Positions 15,767 to 23,948 of a stretch of 38,978 bases of DNA are shown here, in pieces (position 1 is the first letter of the stretch; each line of letters begins with the position of its first letter). The stretch is from positions 1 to 38,978 of the forward strand of contig CAJOIF010000023.1 of NCBI GenBank assembly GCA_905234765.1, written 5' to 3'. Under the pieces are notes generated by a model that had not been told where the DNA came from, ran no database searches, and saw nothing but the letters and a program-made list of their open reading frames with translations. Made by a program: the position numbers and the translations under genes. The DNA is from an uncultured Bacteroidales bacterium. GTDB taxonomy: Bacteria; Bacteroidota; Bacteroidia; Bacteroidales; F082.

Positions 15767-17692
15767 ATGAAAAAAAGCATCCTGCTGTTAATAGGCCTAT
15801 GCCTATCCCTCCCTTCCTTCTCCCAAATCCAACAAGGCTTCGTAAAGACCAAGGGCCGTATGGTGAACGGCAAGCTCGTCCATGGACAAGGGCTGAAAGG
15901 AGCCACCGTATCCGTGAACGGCCGTTCCGCCGTTTTGGTCAACGGTGACGACGGAGCCTTCTCCTTCCCAGTGCCCAACAAGGAATTCCGCATCGACTCG
16001 GTCAAGAAAATAGGCTATCAACTCGTCGACATGGACGCCTTAAGCCAGACCTACTACTATTCGAGCAACCCCTTCTTCTTCGTGATGGAAACGCCCGACC
16101 AACAGCTGCAGGACAAACTGACTGCCGAGAGGAAGATACGTCGCAATCTGCAAAAGCAACTACAAGCCAAAGAGGACGAAATCGAAGCGCTGAGAGAAAA
16201 AAACAAAATCTCTGACGAGGAATACCGCAATGCCCTACAGCAGCTTTACGCCGTCCAGGAGAGCAACGAACAGCTCATCTCCGATATGGCCAAACGCTAT
16301 TCCGAATTGGATTACGACCAATTGGACGATTTCTATCGCCAAGTATCCTATTGCATCGAAAACGGCGAACTGGTGAAAGCCGACTCCTTGCTACAAACGC
16401 GAGGCGACATCGGCAAACAAGTGGAGAGCCACCTGAAAAAAGGACAAGCCATACACGAGCAAGAAGAACAAATAAACAAGGCAAGGACGGTACTCGCCGC
16501 CGACCAGACAGAATTGGCCGACCGCTGCTATTATTACTACGAGACCTTTGCCGCACAAAACATGAACGACACAGCAGCCTATTATTTGGAACTAAGGTTA
16601 AGCCTGGACACCACCAACGTACAGTGGTTGCTTGATGCCGGCAGTTTCCATTGGGAATTCACCGCCAATTATGAAAGAGCCCTGAACTATGACCGAAGCG
16701 CCTTGAGACAGGCGATACTCCAACACGGCGAAAGCCACCCTATCGTTGCAACGGCATACAACAACCTTGGGAGCGACTATATTCAATTGGGAGAATACGA
16801 CAAGGCTAGAGCATACTATAACAAGGCACTGCAAATCAGGACAAACATGTTTGGAGAGAACCATCCTGACGTAGCGATGTCGTATCACAACATCGGCACC
16901 CAATATTATGATGAAGGCGATTTCGATACGGCACTTGAATACTGCAACAAGGCATTACGCATCTGGGCAAGTGCCTTTGGGGACGACCATATTCATGTTG
17001 CCAACGCATATAATAGTATCGGTTCGATATACGACAGCAAAGGCGACAGCGAACTGGCATTGGTGTATTACAACAAAGCCTTGTCGATTTTGACAAAGCA
17101 ACTGGGAGAAGACCATCCTGACGTAGCCAGGTTAGACAACAATATCGGAGTCGTCTATTACGCAACGGGCGATTTGGAAAAGGCTTTGGAATATTGCGAC
17201 AAAGCCTTGCAAATTTGGATACTAGTCTTGGGAGAAAACCATCCGGAAGTGGGAGTCTCATACTCCAATGTCGGAACCATTTACAATGAAATCGGCAATT
17301 ATGCCAAAGCGGAGGAATACAACGAAATATCCTTGCGGATTATGATAAAGGCATACGGAGAAAACCACCCCAACGTGGCGACTTCATACAACAATCTGGG
17401 CTTTGTCTATTTCAACGAAGGGGATTATGACAAAGCTTTGGAATATTACAACAAGGGGCTACAAATCAGGAAGAACACCATTGGAGAAGACCATCTTGAT
17501 ATTGCAATGTCGTACAACAACCTAGGACACACTTATGACCGTAAAGGTGAATACGGCAAGGCTTTGGAATACTTCAACAAAACATTGCTTATCAGGAGAA
17601 ACGTATTGGGAGAGGACCATCCACTCACAAAAGTGACAAAACAGAAAACCGCCGAAATCCAGGCCAAGCTAAAAGAGCAAGACCCTAAATAG
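15767..17692 (+). CDS. Exported TPR protein 5 (eight 42-residue repeats)
   Basis: The protein has 641 residues. Signal peptide (ending SFSQ), beta-rich domain (KGATVSVNGRSAVLVNGDDG), coiled coil and SELDYDQLDDFYRQVS segment are close to those of TPR proteins 3 and 4. Eight 42-residue TPRs follow from about residue 300, including GENHPDVAMSYHNIG and GDYDKALEYYNKGL. The tail AEIQAKLKEQDPK matches the tail of TPR protein 3 and the fossil tail at 7196. Unlike proteins 1 and 3, its repeat half keeps the GC content of the rest of the region. It starts 29 bases after the TIR gene. Its last 8 bases overlap the 3' end of the convergent LOG gene. Predicted periplasmic. Confidence 0.84.
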   Translation: MKKSILLLIGLCLSLPSFSQIQQGFVKTKGRMVNGKLVHGQGLKGATVSVNGRSAVLVNGDDGAFSFPVPNKEFRIDSVKKIGYQLVDMDALSQTYYYSSNPFFFVMETPDQQLQDKLTAERKIRRNLQKQLQAKEDEIEALREKNKISDEEYRNALQQLYAVQESNEQLISDMAKRYSELDYDQLDDFYRQVSYCIENGELVKADSLLQTRGDIGKQVESHLKKGQAIHEQEEQINKARTVLAADQTELADRCYYYYETFAAQNMNDTAAYYLELRLSLDTTNVQWLLDAGSFHWEFTANYERALNYDRSALRQAILQHGESHPIVATAYNNLGSDYIQLGEYDKARAYYNKALQIRTNMFGENHPDVAMSYHNIGTQYYDEGDFDTALEYCNKALRIWASAFGDDHIHVANAYNSIGSIYDSKGDSELALVYYNKALSILTKQLGEDHPDVARLDNNIGVVYYATGDLEKALEYCDKALQIWILVLGENHPEVGVSYSNVGTIYNEIGNYAKAEEYNEISLRIMIKAYGENHPNVATSYNNLGFVYFNEGDYDKALEYYNKGLQIRKNTIGEDHLDIAMSYNNLGHTYDRKGEYGKALEYFNKTLLIRRNVLGEDHPLTKVTKQKTAEIQAKLKEQDPK

Positions 17693-18683
17693 CATTTCTG
17701 AACCTTACAATCGCGTCGATGATCTCGTCATTGTCGTCGGAGATGGTCAGCAGCATGTTCTTGAAAATGCCACGGTCGCTGAGGTCTTTCAAGAGCGTGT
17801 AGGCTGGCATGTAGTTGGTGTAATAGTCCTTGCCCATGAAAATCATCGGGCTGGCGAAACCCACACTCTCATAGTGGTTTTGACCCGCATCCTGGAAGAT
17901 CTCCTGCATGGTGCCTGCGCTGCCAGGCGTGTAGATAATACCTCCTTTGGCAATGGTGACAATGCCGTCCTCACGCACGCTGTTGTCGAAATACTTGGCG
18001 ATGTCGGTGGCAAAAGGTGCCGTCGGCTCATGGCCATAATACCATGTCGGGATGGCAAGGCTATGGTATTCCGTTTGCAGCGGAAAACGATCCATCACCT
18101 CGAAAGAGCGGCGTAACCAGCCCTCGTCCTTGAAGGTCGGGGAAGGCATCAACATGTCAACGGCTTCATTGGCCTCGGCATCGCTCCTGCCTGCCATCCA
18201 TGCACCGAGATGCGTGGCTTCCATGGCACCCGGGCCACCACCTGTCACCATCAGACGTCCCATTTCCGTCAACTTCTTGCTGAGGAATACAATCTGACGA
18301 TAACCAGGGTCGTCACGGCGTTTGGCATGACCGCCCATGACGCCAATGACATCCTTCTCATTATATTGTTCAAGCATCACATTGAGTGCATGCGTGATGA
18401 AATGGTCGTGCAAGGCACGTGCCAAGGTCTCGTCAAGCTTGTGGTCGTATTTGCCTTGGGCAATGTAATGGCGGTACACTTTGGTGTCATAGCAGGTTTC
18501 GAAGGTCGCCTCATTGTGATAATCGTAACCCTCGTACAAGATCTTACTGTTATACAATCCTTTAGGGCAAGTGGAAAACGGTTTCCCTAACTTCGGGATA
18601 AAGTTCGACAGTTCATCCGTTCCCATTTCTGACAGCATACGCTCAAAAGTGCGTTGTGCTTCCTCTTTATTAATGTCATTCAT
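17685..18683 (-). CDS. LOG-family (lysine-decarboxylase-like) Rossmann protein
   Basis: The protein has 332 residues and no signal peptide. The LOG signatures are present: TGGGPGAMEATHLG (147-160) and a PGGxGTxxE-type motif reading PGSAGTMQE (253-261). Members of this family cleave the base from nucleoside 5'-monophosphates (cytokinin-activating enzymes in plants) or, in the wider SLOG group, bind nucleotide ligands. Length exceeds the ~190 residues of minimal LOG proteins because of an N-terminal extension of about 110 residues. The actual substrate is unknown. It follows the DUF456 gene by 13 bases and probably shares its transcript. Its 3' end overlaps that of TPR protein 5 by 8 bases. A link with the TIR/RyR genes is possible but rests only on position. 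Confidence 0.85.
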   Translation of the reverse strand: MNDINKEEAQRTFERMLSEMGTDELSNFIPKLGKPFSTCPKGLYNSKILYEGYDYHNEATFETCYDTKVYRHYIAQGKYDHKLDETLARALHDHFITHALNVMLEQYNEKDVIGVMGGHAKRRDDPGYRQIVFLSKKLTEMGRLMVTGGGPGAMEATHLGAWMAGRSDAEANEAVDMLMPSPTFKDEGWLRRSFEVMDRFPLQTEYHSLAIPTWYYGHEPTAPFATDIAKYFDNSVREDGIVTIAKGGIIYTPGSAGTMQEIFQDAGQNHYESVGFASPMIFMGKDYYTNYMPAYTLLKDLSDRGIFKNMLLTISDDNDEIIDAIVRFRNAI

Positions 18684-18696
18684 CGTTCCTGTGTTT

Positions 18697-19197
18697 TTAT
18701 ATTAAGTTTATTAAATCCTTAGTAATAAAATAGATACACACACAAGCATAAATAGTTTTTATGCCTGTTCCCAACAGGAAGCCTACGAAGGAGCCAAAGG
18801 CCGAACGCCAAGCCAAGTGGTCTTCGGTACCTGCGGACTTCTCGCCAATATAAGCCCCAATAAAAGGCCCCAAAAGAACGGCTATGAAACCTATCGGGAA
18901 GACAAAAGTAACCAACAGGCCTAAGATGAGTCCTATCGTGCTACCTCGGACACCCGCCCTGCTGCCGCCAAGTTTCTTTGTACCCCACACCGGAATCACA
19001 TAGTCCACTGTAAAAACCGCCGCACCAATGACGCCCATAATCACCAAAAACCGGGTGGAATAGTCGATACCGTTAACAAACGACAAGACCAACAACGCCA
19101 GAAAACTGAACGGCGTCCCCGCAATGCCAGGCACCAAGGCACCCACCAATCCGATGAGCGCCAACATGATAACGACAGCGATGAGAACGTAGGTCAT
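18697..19197 (-). CDS. DUF456 membrane protein
   Basis: The protein has 166 residues, almost all hydrophobic, with about five membrane segments separated by glycine-rich turns. The central segment VIPVWGTKKLGGSRAGVRGSTIG followed by GPFIGAYIGE, split here as VIPVWGTKKLGGSRAG plus later glycine motifs, is typical of the DUF456 family. Function is unknown; location should be the inner membrane. It is the first gene of a two-gene minus-strand unit with the LOG gene. On its upstream side, the divergent region 19198-19296 carries a clear promoter for the opposite strand. A weaker TATTTTCG element on the minus strand could serve this gene. Confidence 0.82.
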   Translation of the reverse strand: MTYVLIAVVIMLALIGLVGALVPGIAGTPFSFLALLVLSFVNGIDYSTRFLVIMGVIGAAVFTVDYVIPVWGTKKLGGSRAGVRGSTIGLILGLLVTFVFPIGFIAVLLGPFIGAYIGEKSAGTEDHLAWRSAFGSFVGFLLGTGIKTIYACVCIYFITKDLINLI

Positions 19198-19244
19198 AAC
19201 GATTGGTATTTGACTGCGAAAATAGTAAAATTCGGCGGTTTTTG

Positions 19245-19275
19245 TTTGATTTCTTAAAATATCGCCCTACATTTG
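19245..19275 (+). promoter_or_regulatory. Consensus Bacteroidota promoter
   Basis: TTTG (19245-19248), a spacer of exactly 19 bases, and TACATTTG (19268-19275) match the family consensus TTTG-N19-21-TAnnTTTG. The ATG of the outer-membrane protein gene is 21 bases further on. This is the clearest promoter in the window. Confidence 0.8.
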
Positions 19276-19296
19276 CAACATTAAACCCTATTTCTT

Positions 19297-20121
19297 ATGA
19301 AGCGACTGATACTCCTCATAACCCTAATCGTTTCAACCTCAACACTTTTCGCATATGATTTCATCCATCCCATGGGCGGTCGTGCCGCAGCTATGGGTGG
19401 TTCCTCCGTGGCTTCACAAGGCCTTTGGGCCATGCAAAACAACCCTGCTGGAATGGCCAATCTCGACAAGATCAGCTTCGGCCTGTACTACGAAAACCGT
19501 TGGATGTTGCCCGAGACAGCATACAAATGCGGAGCTTTTGCCCTCCCTACCAAGTTCGGATGCCTTGGGCTGAGTTTCAACCAATTCGGCTCATCGAAAT
19601 ACAACGAAAACAAGTTCGGCCTCGCTTATGCCAAGGACTTCGGACGTTACCTTCAAATCGGCCTGCAACTCGACTATCTCCTGCTAAAGATCGGCAACGA
19701 CTACGGCACTTTCCAGGCCTTCACCTTTGAGTTGGGCATACAATCGCACGTCACCGATAAACTGACGCTGGGCACCTATATTTTCAACCCTGTCAGTTTC
19801 AATTTCAAGCAGACATTGAACCATGAAAAGCTACCAATCGTGTTTCGTTTCGGCATGGCATATAAGTTTACCAAGGACTTCGTAGGTCTATGCGAAATAG
19901 AAAAGAACACTGAACGAGAAGGCGTCAGCCTGCGTGGAGGACTGGAATATGAGATCCTCAAAAACTTCTTCATTCGCGCCGGCGCACAGTCCAACCCGGG
20001 AATCTTGAGTTTCGGCCTCGGCTACGGCATCCGTTTCGCACAAATCAACGTGGCAGCGCAACTGCACAATGAATTGGGTGCTTCCGTTCAAGTCGGAATG
20101 ATATTCAGTATCGGAAAATGA
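19297..20121 (+). CDS. Outer-membrane beta-barrel protein, PorV/PorQ-like
   Basis: The protein has 274 residues. A signal peptide ends at LFA (about residue 19). The mature start, YDFIHPMGGRAAAMGGSSVA, with a glycine/alanine-rich turn and then the NPAGMANL segment, is typical of the FadL/PorV-type barrel proteins of Bacteroidota. Alternating hydrophobic strands continue to the end. PorV-type proteins serve type IX secretion, but many relatives have no assigned role and I cannot tell which this is. The next gene begins 1 base after the stop (TGATATG), so the pair is co-transcribed from the promoter at 19245. Confidence 0.7.
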   Translation: MKRLILLITLIVSTSTLFAYDFIHPMGGRAAAMGGSSVASQGLWAMQNNPAGMANLDKISFGLYYENRWMLPETAYKCGAFALPTKFGCLGLSFNQFGSSKYNENKFGLAYAKDFGRYLQIGLQLDYLLLKIGNDYGTFQAFTFELGIQSHVTDKLTLGTYIFNPVSFNFKQTLNHEKLPIVFRFGMAYKFTKDFVGLCEIEKNTEREGVSLRGGLEYEILKNFFIRAGAQSNPGILSFGLGYGIRFAQINVAAQLHNELGASVQVGMIFSIGK

Positions 20122-20122
20122 T

Positions 20123-22288
20123 ATGAAACGTCTGGTACTCATCATATTATCCTTGTTTGTCGTATCCTTTGCGAAGGCGCAAATCGCCATTGACACGCTT
20201 AGCGCCGATGCTTTGAACGAACTGCTCATTGAACAGGTGGAGCGCCTGGCCGAAGACAGCGACGACGACATCGACTATGAGGAACTTCTGGACTATTATA
20301 TCTTCTTGAGCGACAATCCGGTCAATGTCAACAGCGATGAGATGATGCGCTTAGTGGAGTTGCATCTGATCAGTGCTTTCCAATATGAGGAGCTGAAGCA
20401 ATACCGTCGCTACTATGGCGACTTCCTTTTCTATGACGAATTGGAAATGGTGGAAGGTTTCGACGCGCAGACCATCGACATCATCCGTCCCGTGATATAC
20501 ATCGGGCAAGACAAAAGCAAGGACAGGATCACCTTCAGCAAGTTGGCCCGCTATGGCAAGCATCAACTGTTGGGACGCTACGAACAAGTCCTTGAGCGGC
20601 AGCAGGGCTATCTGCCCACCACCGACTCTGCCCTACTTGCCAAGCCCAATTCACGCTATCTCGGCTGCCCACAGAAGCTACAATTCAGATACACCTATAA
20701 CTATAGGAACAAAATCCGCGCTGGCTTTGTGTTGGAGAAAGACGCTGGTGAGATGTTCTTCACCGACAAGGTCAGCGACACGATTAAAGCCTTGTTGGGG
20801 AAAAACTATCAACGCGGCTTCGACTTCGTCGGTTTCCACCTCTTTGCCAAGGACTTGGGCATCGTGAAAGCCGCCGTTTTGGGCGACTACCAACTGTCGT
20901 TCGGCCAAGGTCTGACCATGTGGTCGGGCATGAGCTTTGGCAAGGCAGGTGCCGGCAGCAGCGTGATGAAACAAGCCCGTGGCATCGCACCTAAAGCCTC
21001 CGCTAGCGAGTATGGTTACATGCGTGGCGCCGCCGCCACCCTCGGATACGGTCCTTTTAGCGGCACGGTGTTCTACTCCAATCGTATGGTGGATGCCAAC
21101 ATCAGTGTGGCTGACTCCTTGGACAACGAAGCCGAATTCGTCAGTAGCCTGCAAGAAACGGGCTATCACCGCACCATCGGAGAACTGCTTGACCGCCATG
21201 CCATTCGGCAACAGATCGTGGGTGGTCACCTTTCCTATGCCATCGCCCATTTCGAGGTAGGCTACACCGCGCACCATACCTGGCTCAGCGTGCCGCTTGA
21301 ACTCAGGCCCAGCCACTACAACCAATTCTATTTCCAAGGCCAGCAACTCACTGACCAGGGTATTGACTTCAAATATGTGAAAGGGAAGCTGGCTGTCTTC
21401 GGCGAGATGGCGATGAGCATCAACCCTGACACGACGGCCCTTCGAGTCCATTGGTCCCAAAGTCTTGCCGGGTTGCTCGGCATGACCTTCAAACCAACGG
21501 GATACTTGAATTTCACCATGATGTACCGTGATTACGGCAAGGCTTACCAAAACCTTTATTCCAATGCCTTTGGAGAAGGTAGCCGCAACCAAGGGCAGCG
21601 TGGCGTCTACCTTGGCGTAGAGGTGGCCCCAGCACCGTATTGGAACATCCTTGCATACGTCGACCAATTCCAGTTCACCTGGCTGACTTCGCAAGTCAAC
21701 GCTCCCAGCCGCGGCCACGACTACTACATGCGCGTCACCCATAGCTTCAACCGTCGCACCACGGCTTATTTGCAGTTCCGTTCAAAGACCAAGATGAAGA
21801 ACTCCACCGATGGGCAAGTCTTCTCCCACTACCCCATCTTCTACACCAAGAACACGGTGCGTTTCAACATCAATTACCAGATTGTGGGCGACCTCCATTG
21901 CAGCAACAAGGTTGAATACGCCCACTACCGCAACGACGACGGCACCAACCAACACGGTTACTTCCTCTGTCAGGACATCGCCTACAAACCTGAAAACCTG
22001 CCTTTCAGTCTCACCTTCCGTTATGCCATCTTCGACGCCAAGGACTACAATGCTCGTGTCTATGCCTATGAGAACGACGTGCTCTATAGCTTCAGCGTGC
22101 CGGCCTTGTATGGCAAGGGCATGCGGTTCTATCTGTTAGGAAAGGTGAAGCTATTCAATGCGTTGACGCTCTATGCCCGCATCGGGCGCACCATCTACAG
22201 CGACCGCGAGACGGTCGGCACTAGCTTGACGTCAATTGAAGGAAACCATAAGACGGATTTGAAGGTAGAGGCGGTATGGAAACTATAA
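20123..22288 (+). CDS. Helix-hairpin-helix protein with beta-barrel-like C-terminal region
   Basis: The protein has 721 residues. The signal peptide ends at SFAKAQ. Residues 25-135 carry helix-hairpin-helix-type repeats: NPVNVNSDEMMRLVELHLIS, then FQYEELKQYRRYYGDFLFYDE, cited here as separate halves, with the asparagine-serine/leucine pattern of ComEA-like HHH domains. The rest (about 140-721) is long, rich in aromatic residues and alternating strands, as in outer-membrane barrels. This combination is common in Bacteroidota and usually annotated as an HHH or ComEA-like protein. Its function is not established; a role in DNA uptake has not been shown for these large forms. It pairs with the barrel gene just upstream. 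Confidence 0.78.
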   Translation: MKRLVLIILSLFVVSFAKAQIAIDTLSADALNELLIEQVERLAEDSDDDIDYEELLDYYIFLSDNPVNVNSDEMMRLVELHLISAFQYEELKQYRRYYGDFLFYDELEMVEGFDAQTIDIIRPVIYIGQDKSKDRITFSKLARYGKHQLLGRYEQVLERQQGYLPTTDSALLAKPNSRYLGCPQKLQFRYTYNYRNKIRAGFVLEKDAGEMFFTDKVSDTIKALLGKNYQRGFDFVGFHLFAKDLGIVKAAVLGDYQLSFGQGLTMWSGMSFGKAGAGSSVMKQARGIAPKASASEYGYMRGAAATLGYGPFSGTVFYSNRMVDANISVADSLDNEAEFVSSLQETGYHRTIGELLDRHAIRQQIVGGHLSYAIAHFEVGYTAHHTWLSVPLELRPSHYNQFYFQGQQLTDQGIDFKYVKGKLAVFGEMAMSINPDTTALRVHWSQSLAGLLGMTFKPTGYLNFTMMYRDYGKAYQNLYSNAFGEGSRNQGQRGVYLGVEVAPAPYWNILAYVDQFQFTWLTSQVNAPSRGHDYYMRVTHSFNRRTTAYLQFRSKTKMKNSTDGQVFSHYPIFYTKNTVRFNINYQIVGDLHCSNKVEYAHYRNDDGTNQHGYFLCQDIAYKPENLPFSLTFRYAIFDAKDYNARVYAYENDVLYSFSVPALYGKGMRFYLLGKVKLFNALTLYARIGRTIYSDRETVGTSLTSIEGNHKTDLKVEAVWKL

Positions 22289-22300
22289 AATGGAACTTCT

Positions 22301-23926
22301 CTACTCCACCACCACCCTATCCACCGACTGCTTCTCCCCGACATTCACTACCAAAGTATAAATCCCTTGGCTCAGTCCTTGTGTCGAGATGACAAAATAT
22401 TGCGTATTGGCATTGGCGGTATAGACCAATCGGCCAGTCATATCGTATAGGTTGACGACAGCCTCGTTTTCTTCTGCAAAACGGATATTAATCCTGTCCT
22501 TGGCGGGATTGGGGAATACTTCAACATATTGAATCGGCCCTTCGGCGGGCTCAGGGGCCTCGATGTCCCATGTGCCGCATTCCGCGTTGATCTCGCTGTC
22601 CAGATAGCTGAAGCGGTTGTCCAACCACCAGCTTATATAATTGAGCTGGCTTTCATCGACAGTGAAAGACGGCCAGGCCTCATGTTCACGCTCGTAGGCA
22701 CCGCTCTCCGCCAATTCATTGTATTGGTTTTGAATCAGTTCCATGATGTGTTCCTTGGTCAAAATGCCGCTACGCAAAGCATTGTAACGCGTCTTTGCCG
22801 ATGCCACGAAGCCATTGGTGTTGCAGTCCTGCGTCAAACGGTCATAGAAGCCATTACTCATTATTCCAGCCGTGACATAGGTTCGGTGTCCATCGGTGTC
22901 CAAGCCCCAGATGGCATCCAGGTCCCACGGCAGATACATGTATGTGGAGGACTTCTTGTAACGCGCCAAAAAGATATTCCTGCCCATGTTGTCCATGGCC
23001 ATCAACGCATTGATAAACAGATAGTAATCAATAGCGTTAGCTTTATCAAACTGGGCAGAATATTGGGAATTGAACACATTGTCGGAGGCGTTCATCACAA
23101 AGTTGGTGAAACTGTAGAGATTGCTCCAGTTGATGGTGGCTTCCTCCTCGTTGGGATAGACCCATTCGTAGTTATCCCAAGTGTCAGAAGTGTTGTCATA
23201 GGACGGCAGGCTCTCGAAAGTAGGGGCGCCGGCACCGTTGCCTTTGTACAACACACCACGGATCTCACCATTGTATTTACGGAGGTTCAGCTGCTTGCGA
23301 TCCATACGTTCGGTCAAGGCATATACGCCCTGATACTCGTTGTTGATGAACAGGTCGGCATATTCCATACGAATACCTGGCAAGGCATCAGGTTCGCTTT
23401 CAAGGTAAGGCACTTGGTACATCTCCATCCACAACTCATTGGCCACTTTGTCGCGAAGACGCAGCGGTTGGCTCCACATGGCCTCCAAGTTCCAGTCGTC
23501 GTCGCTGCGCATACCGAGGAAAGTGGTGTCAGCCATCACCGTTCCCGTCGCATCGGCCCAAAGTTCCATACGATAGGATTTCTTGTCATATTGCTGCGAG
23601 GATGTTCCCCTGATCTTAAACCCAGCGTGCATCTCTATGACATTGCCGTCGGCATCGGCCACACTGACAATGCCATGCACAGCCGGCGAATTGACGATGG
23701 GGCCATCTGTGGTGATTGAAATAACCGGCATCGTAGTGCGATATAGCTTGTAGGTCTCTCCATTCACTGCCAAGTTCTCCATGCTATTCTCGTGACCAGT
23801 GGCTACAATGATTTTCTTTTGGACATCGATTCCAAATGTGCCTCGGCTATAAGGCAATTCCTGAGCCGACACCGTTCCAAAAACAACAATCAGAATAAAA
23901 GTGACAAACAGAAAATTTCGTTTCAT
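22301..23926 (-). CDS. CotH-kinase-family protein with type IX secretion signal
   Basis: The protein has 541 residues. A signal peptide ends at VSAQ (about 22). The CotH domain shows KIRGTSSQQYDKKSYR (about 104-119), the glycine-rich/lysine motif of this kinase-like fold, and YLPWDLDAIWG (about 333-343), with the metal-binding aspartate expected in CotH proteins. The last ~75 residues (VFPNPAKDRINI ... GIYTLVV) form a type A C-terminal domain that directs proteins through the type IX secretion system to the cell surface. CotH of Bacillus phosphorylates spore-coat proteins; the target here is unknown. It starts 22 bases after the relA-like gene and may be the last gene of that transcript. It converges on the HHH gene with a gap of 12 bases and no terminator that I can see. 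Confidence 0.88.
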   Translation of the reverse strand: MKRNFLFVTFILIVVFGTVSAQELPYSRGTFGIDVQKKIIVATGHENSMENLAVNGETYKLYRTTMPVISITTDGPIVNSPAVHGIVSVADADGNVIEMHAGFKIRGTSSQQYDKKSYRMELWADATGTVMADTTFLGMRSDDDWNLEAMWSQPLRLRDKVANELWMEMYQVPYLESEPDALPGIRMEYADLFINNEYQGVYALTERMDRKQLNLRKYNGEIRGVLYKGNGAGAPTFESLPSYDNTSDTWDNYEWVYPNEEEATINWSNLYSFTNFVMNASDNVFNSQYSAQFDKANAIDYYLFINALMAMDNMGRNIFLARYKKSSTYMYLPWDLDAIWGLDTDGHRTYVTAGIMSNGFYDRLTQDCNTNGFVASAKTRYNALRSGILTKEHIMELIQNQYNELAESGAYEREHEAWPSFTVDESQLNYISWWLDNRFSYLDSEINAECGTWDIEAPEPAEGPIQYVEVFPNPAKDRINIRFAEENEAVVNLYDMTGRLVYTANANTQYFVISTQGLSQGIYTLVVNVGEKQSVDRVVVE

Positions 23927-23948
23927 AGTTTTTATCGTGTTTCTTTAT

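Noticed and set aside
14607..18683. Thoeris defence system (TIR plus SLOG-type protein)
   Set aside because: Thoeris needs ThsA with an SIR2 or similar effector fused to SLOG. The LOG protein here is a stand-alone enzyme-like protein on the opposite strand, and the TIR protein is membrane-anchored.
480..19200. Insertion sequence, integrase or attachment site at the tRNA-Leu genes
   Set aside because: The tRNAs would be a natural integration site, but I found no integrase, transposase or duplicated tRNA 3' end in the window.
20678..21742. 354-codon open frame on the minus strand
   Set aside because: Antisense to the HHH/barrel protein; no recognisable family or signal, and it lies wholly within the real gene.
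22529..23719. 396-codon open frame on the plus strand
   Set aside because: It is antisense to the CotH gene, which has clear domain motifs and signal sequences; the open frame is a by-product of GC-rich codons.
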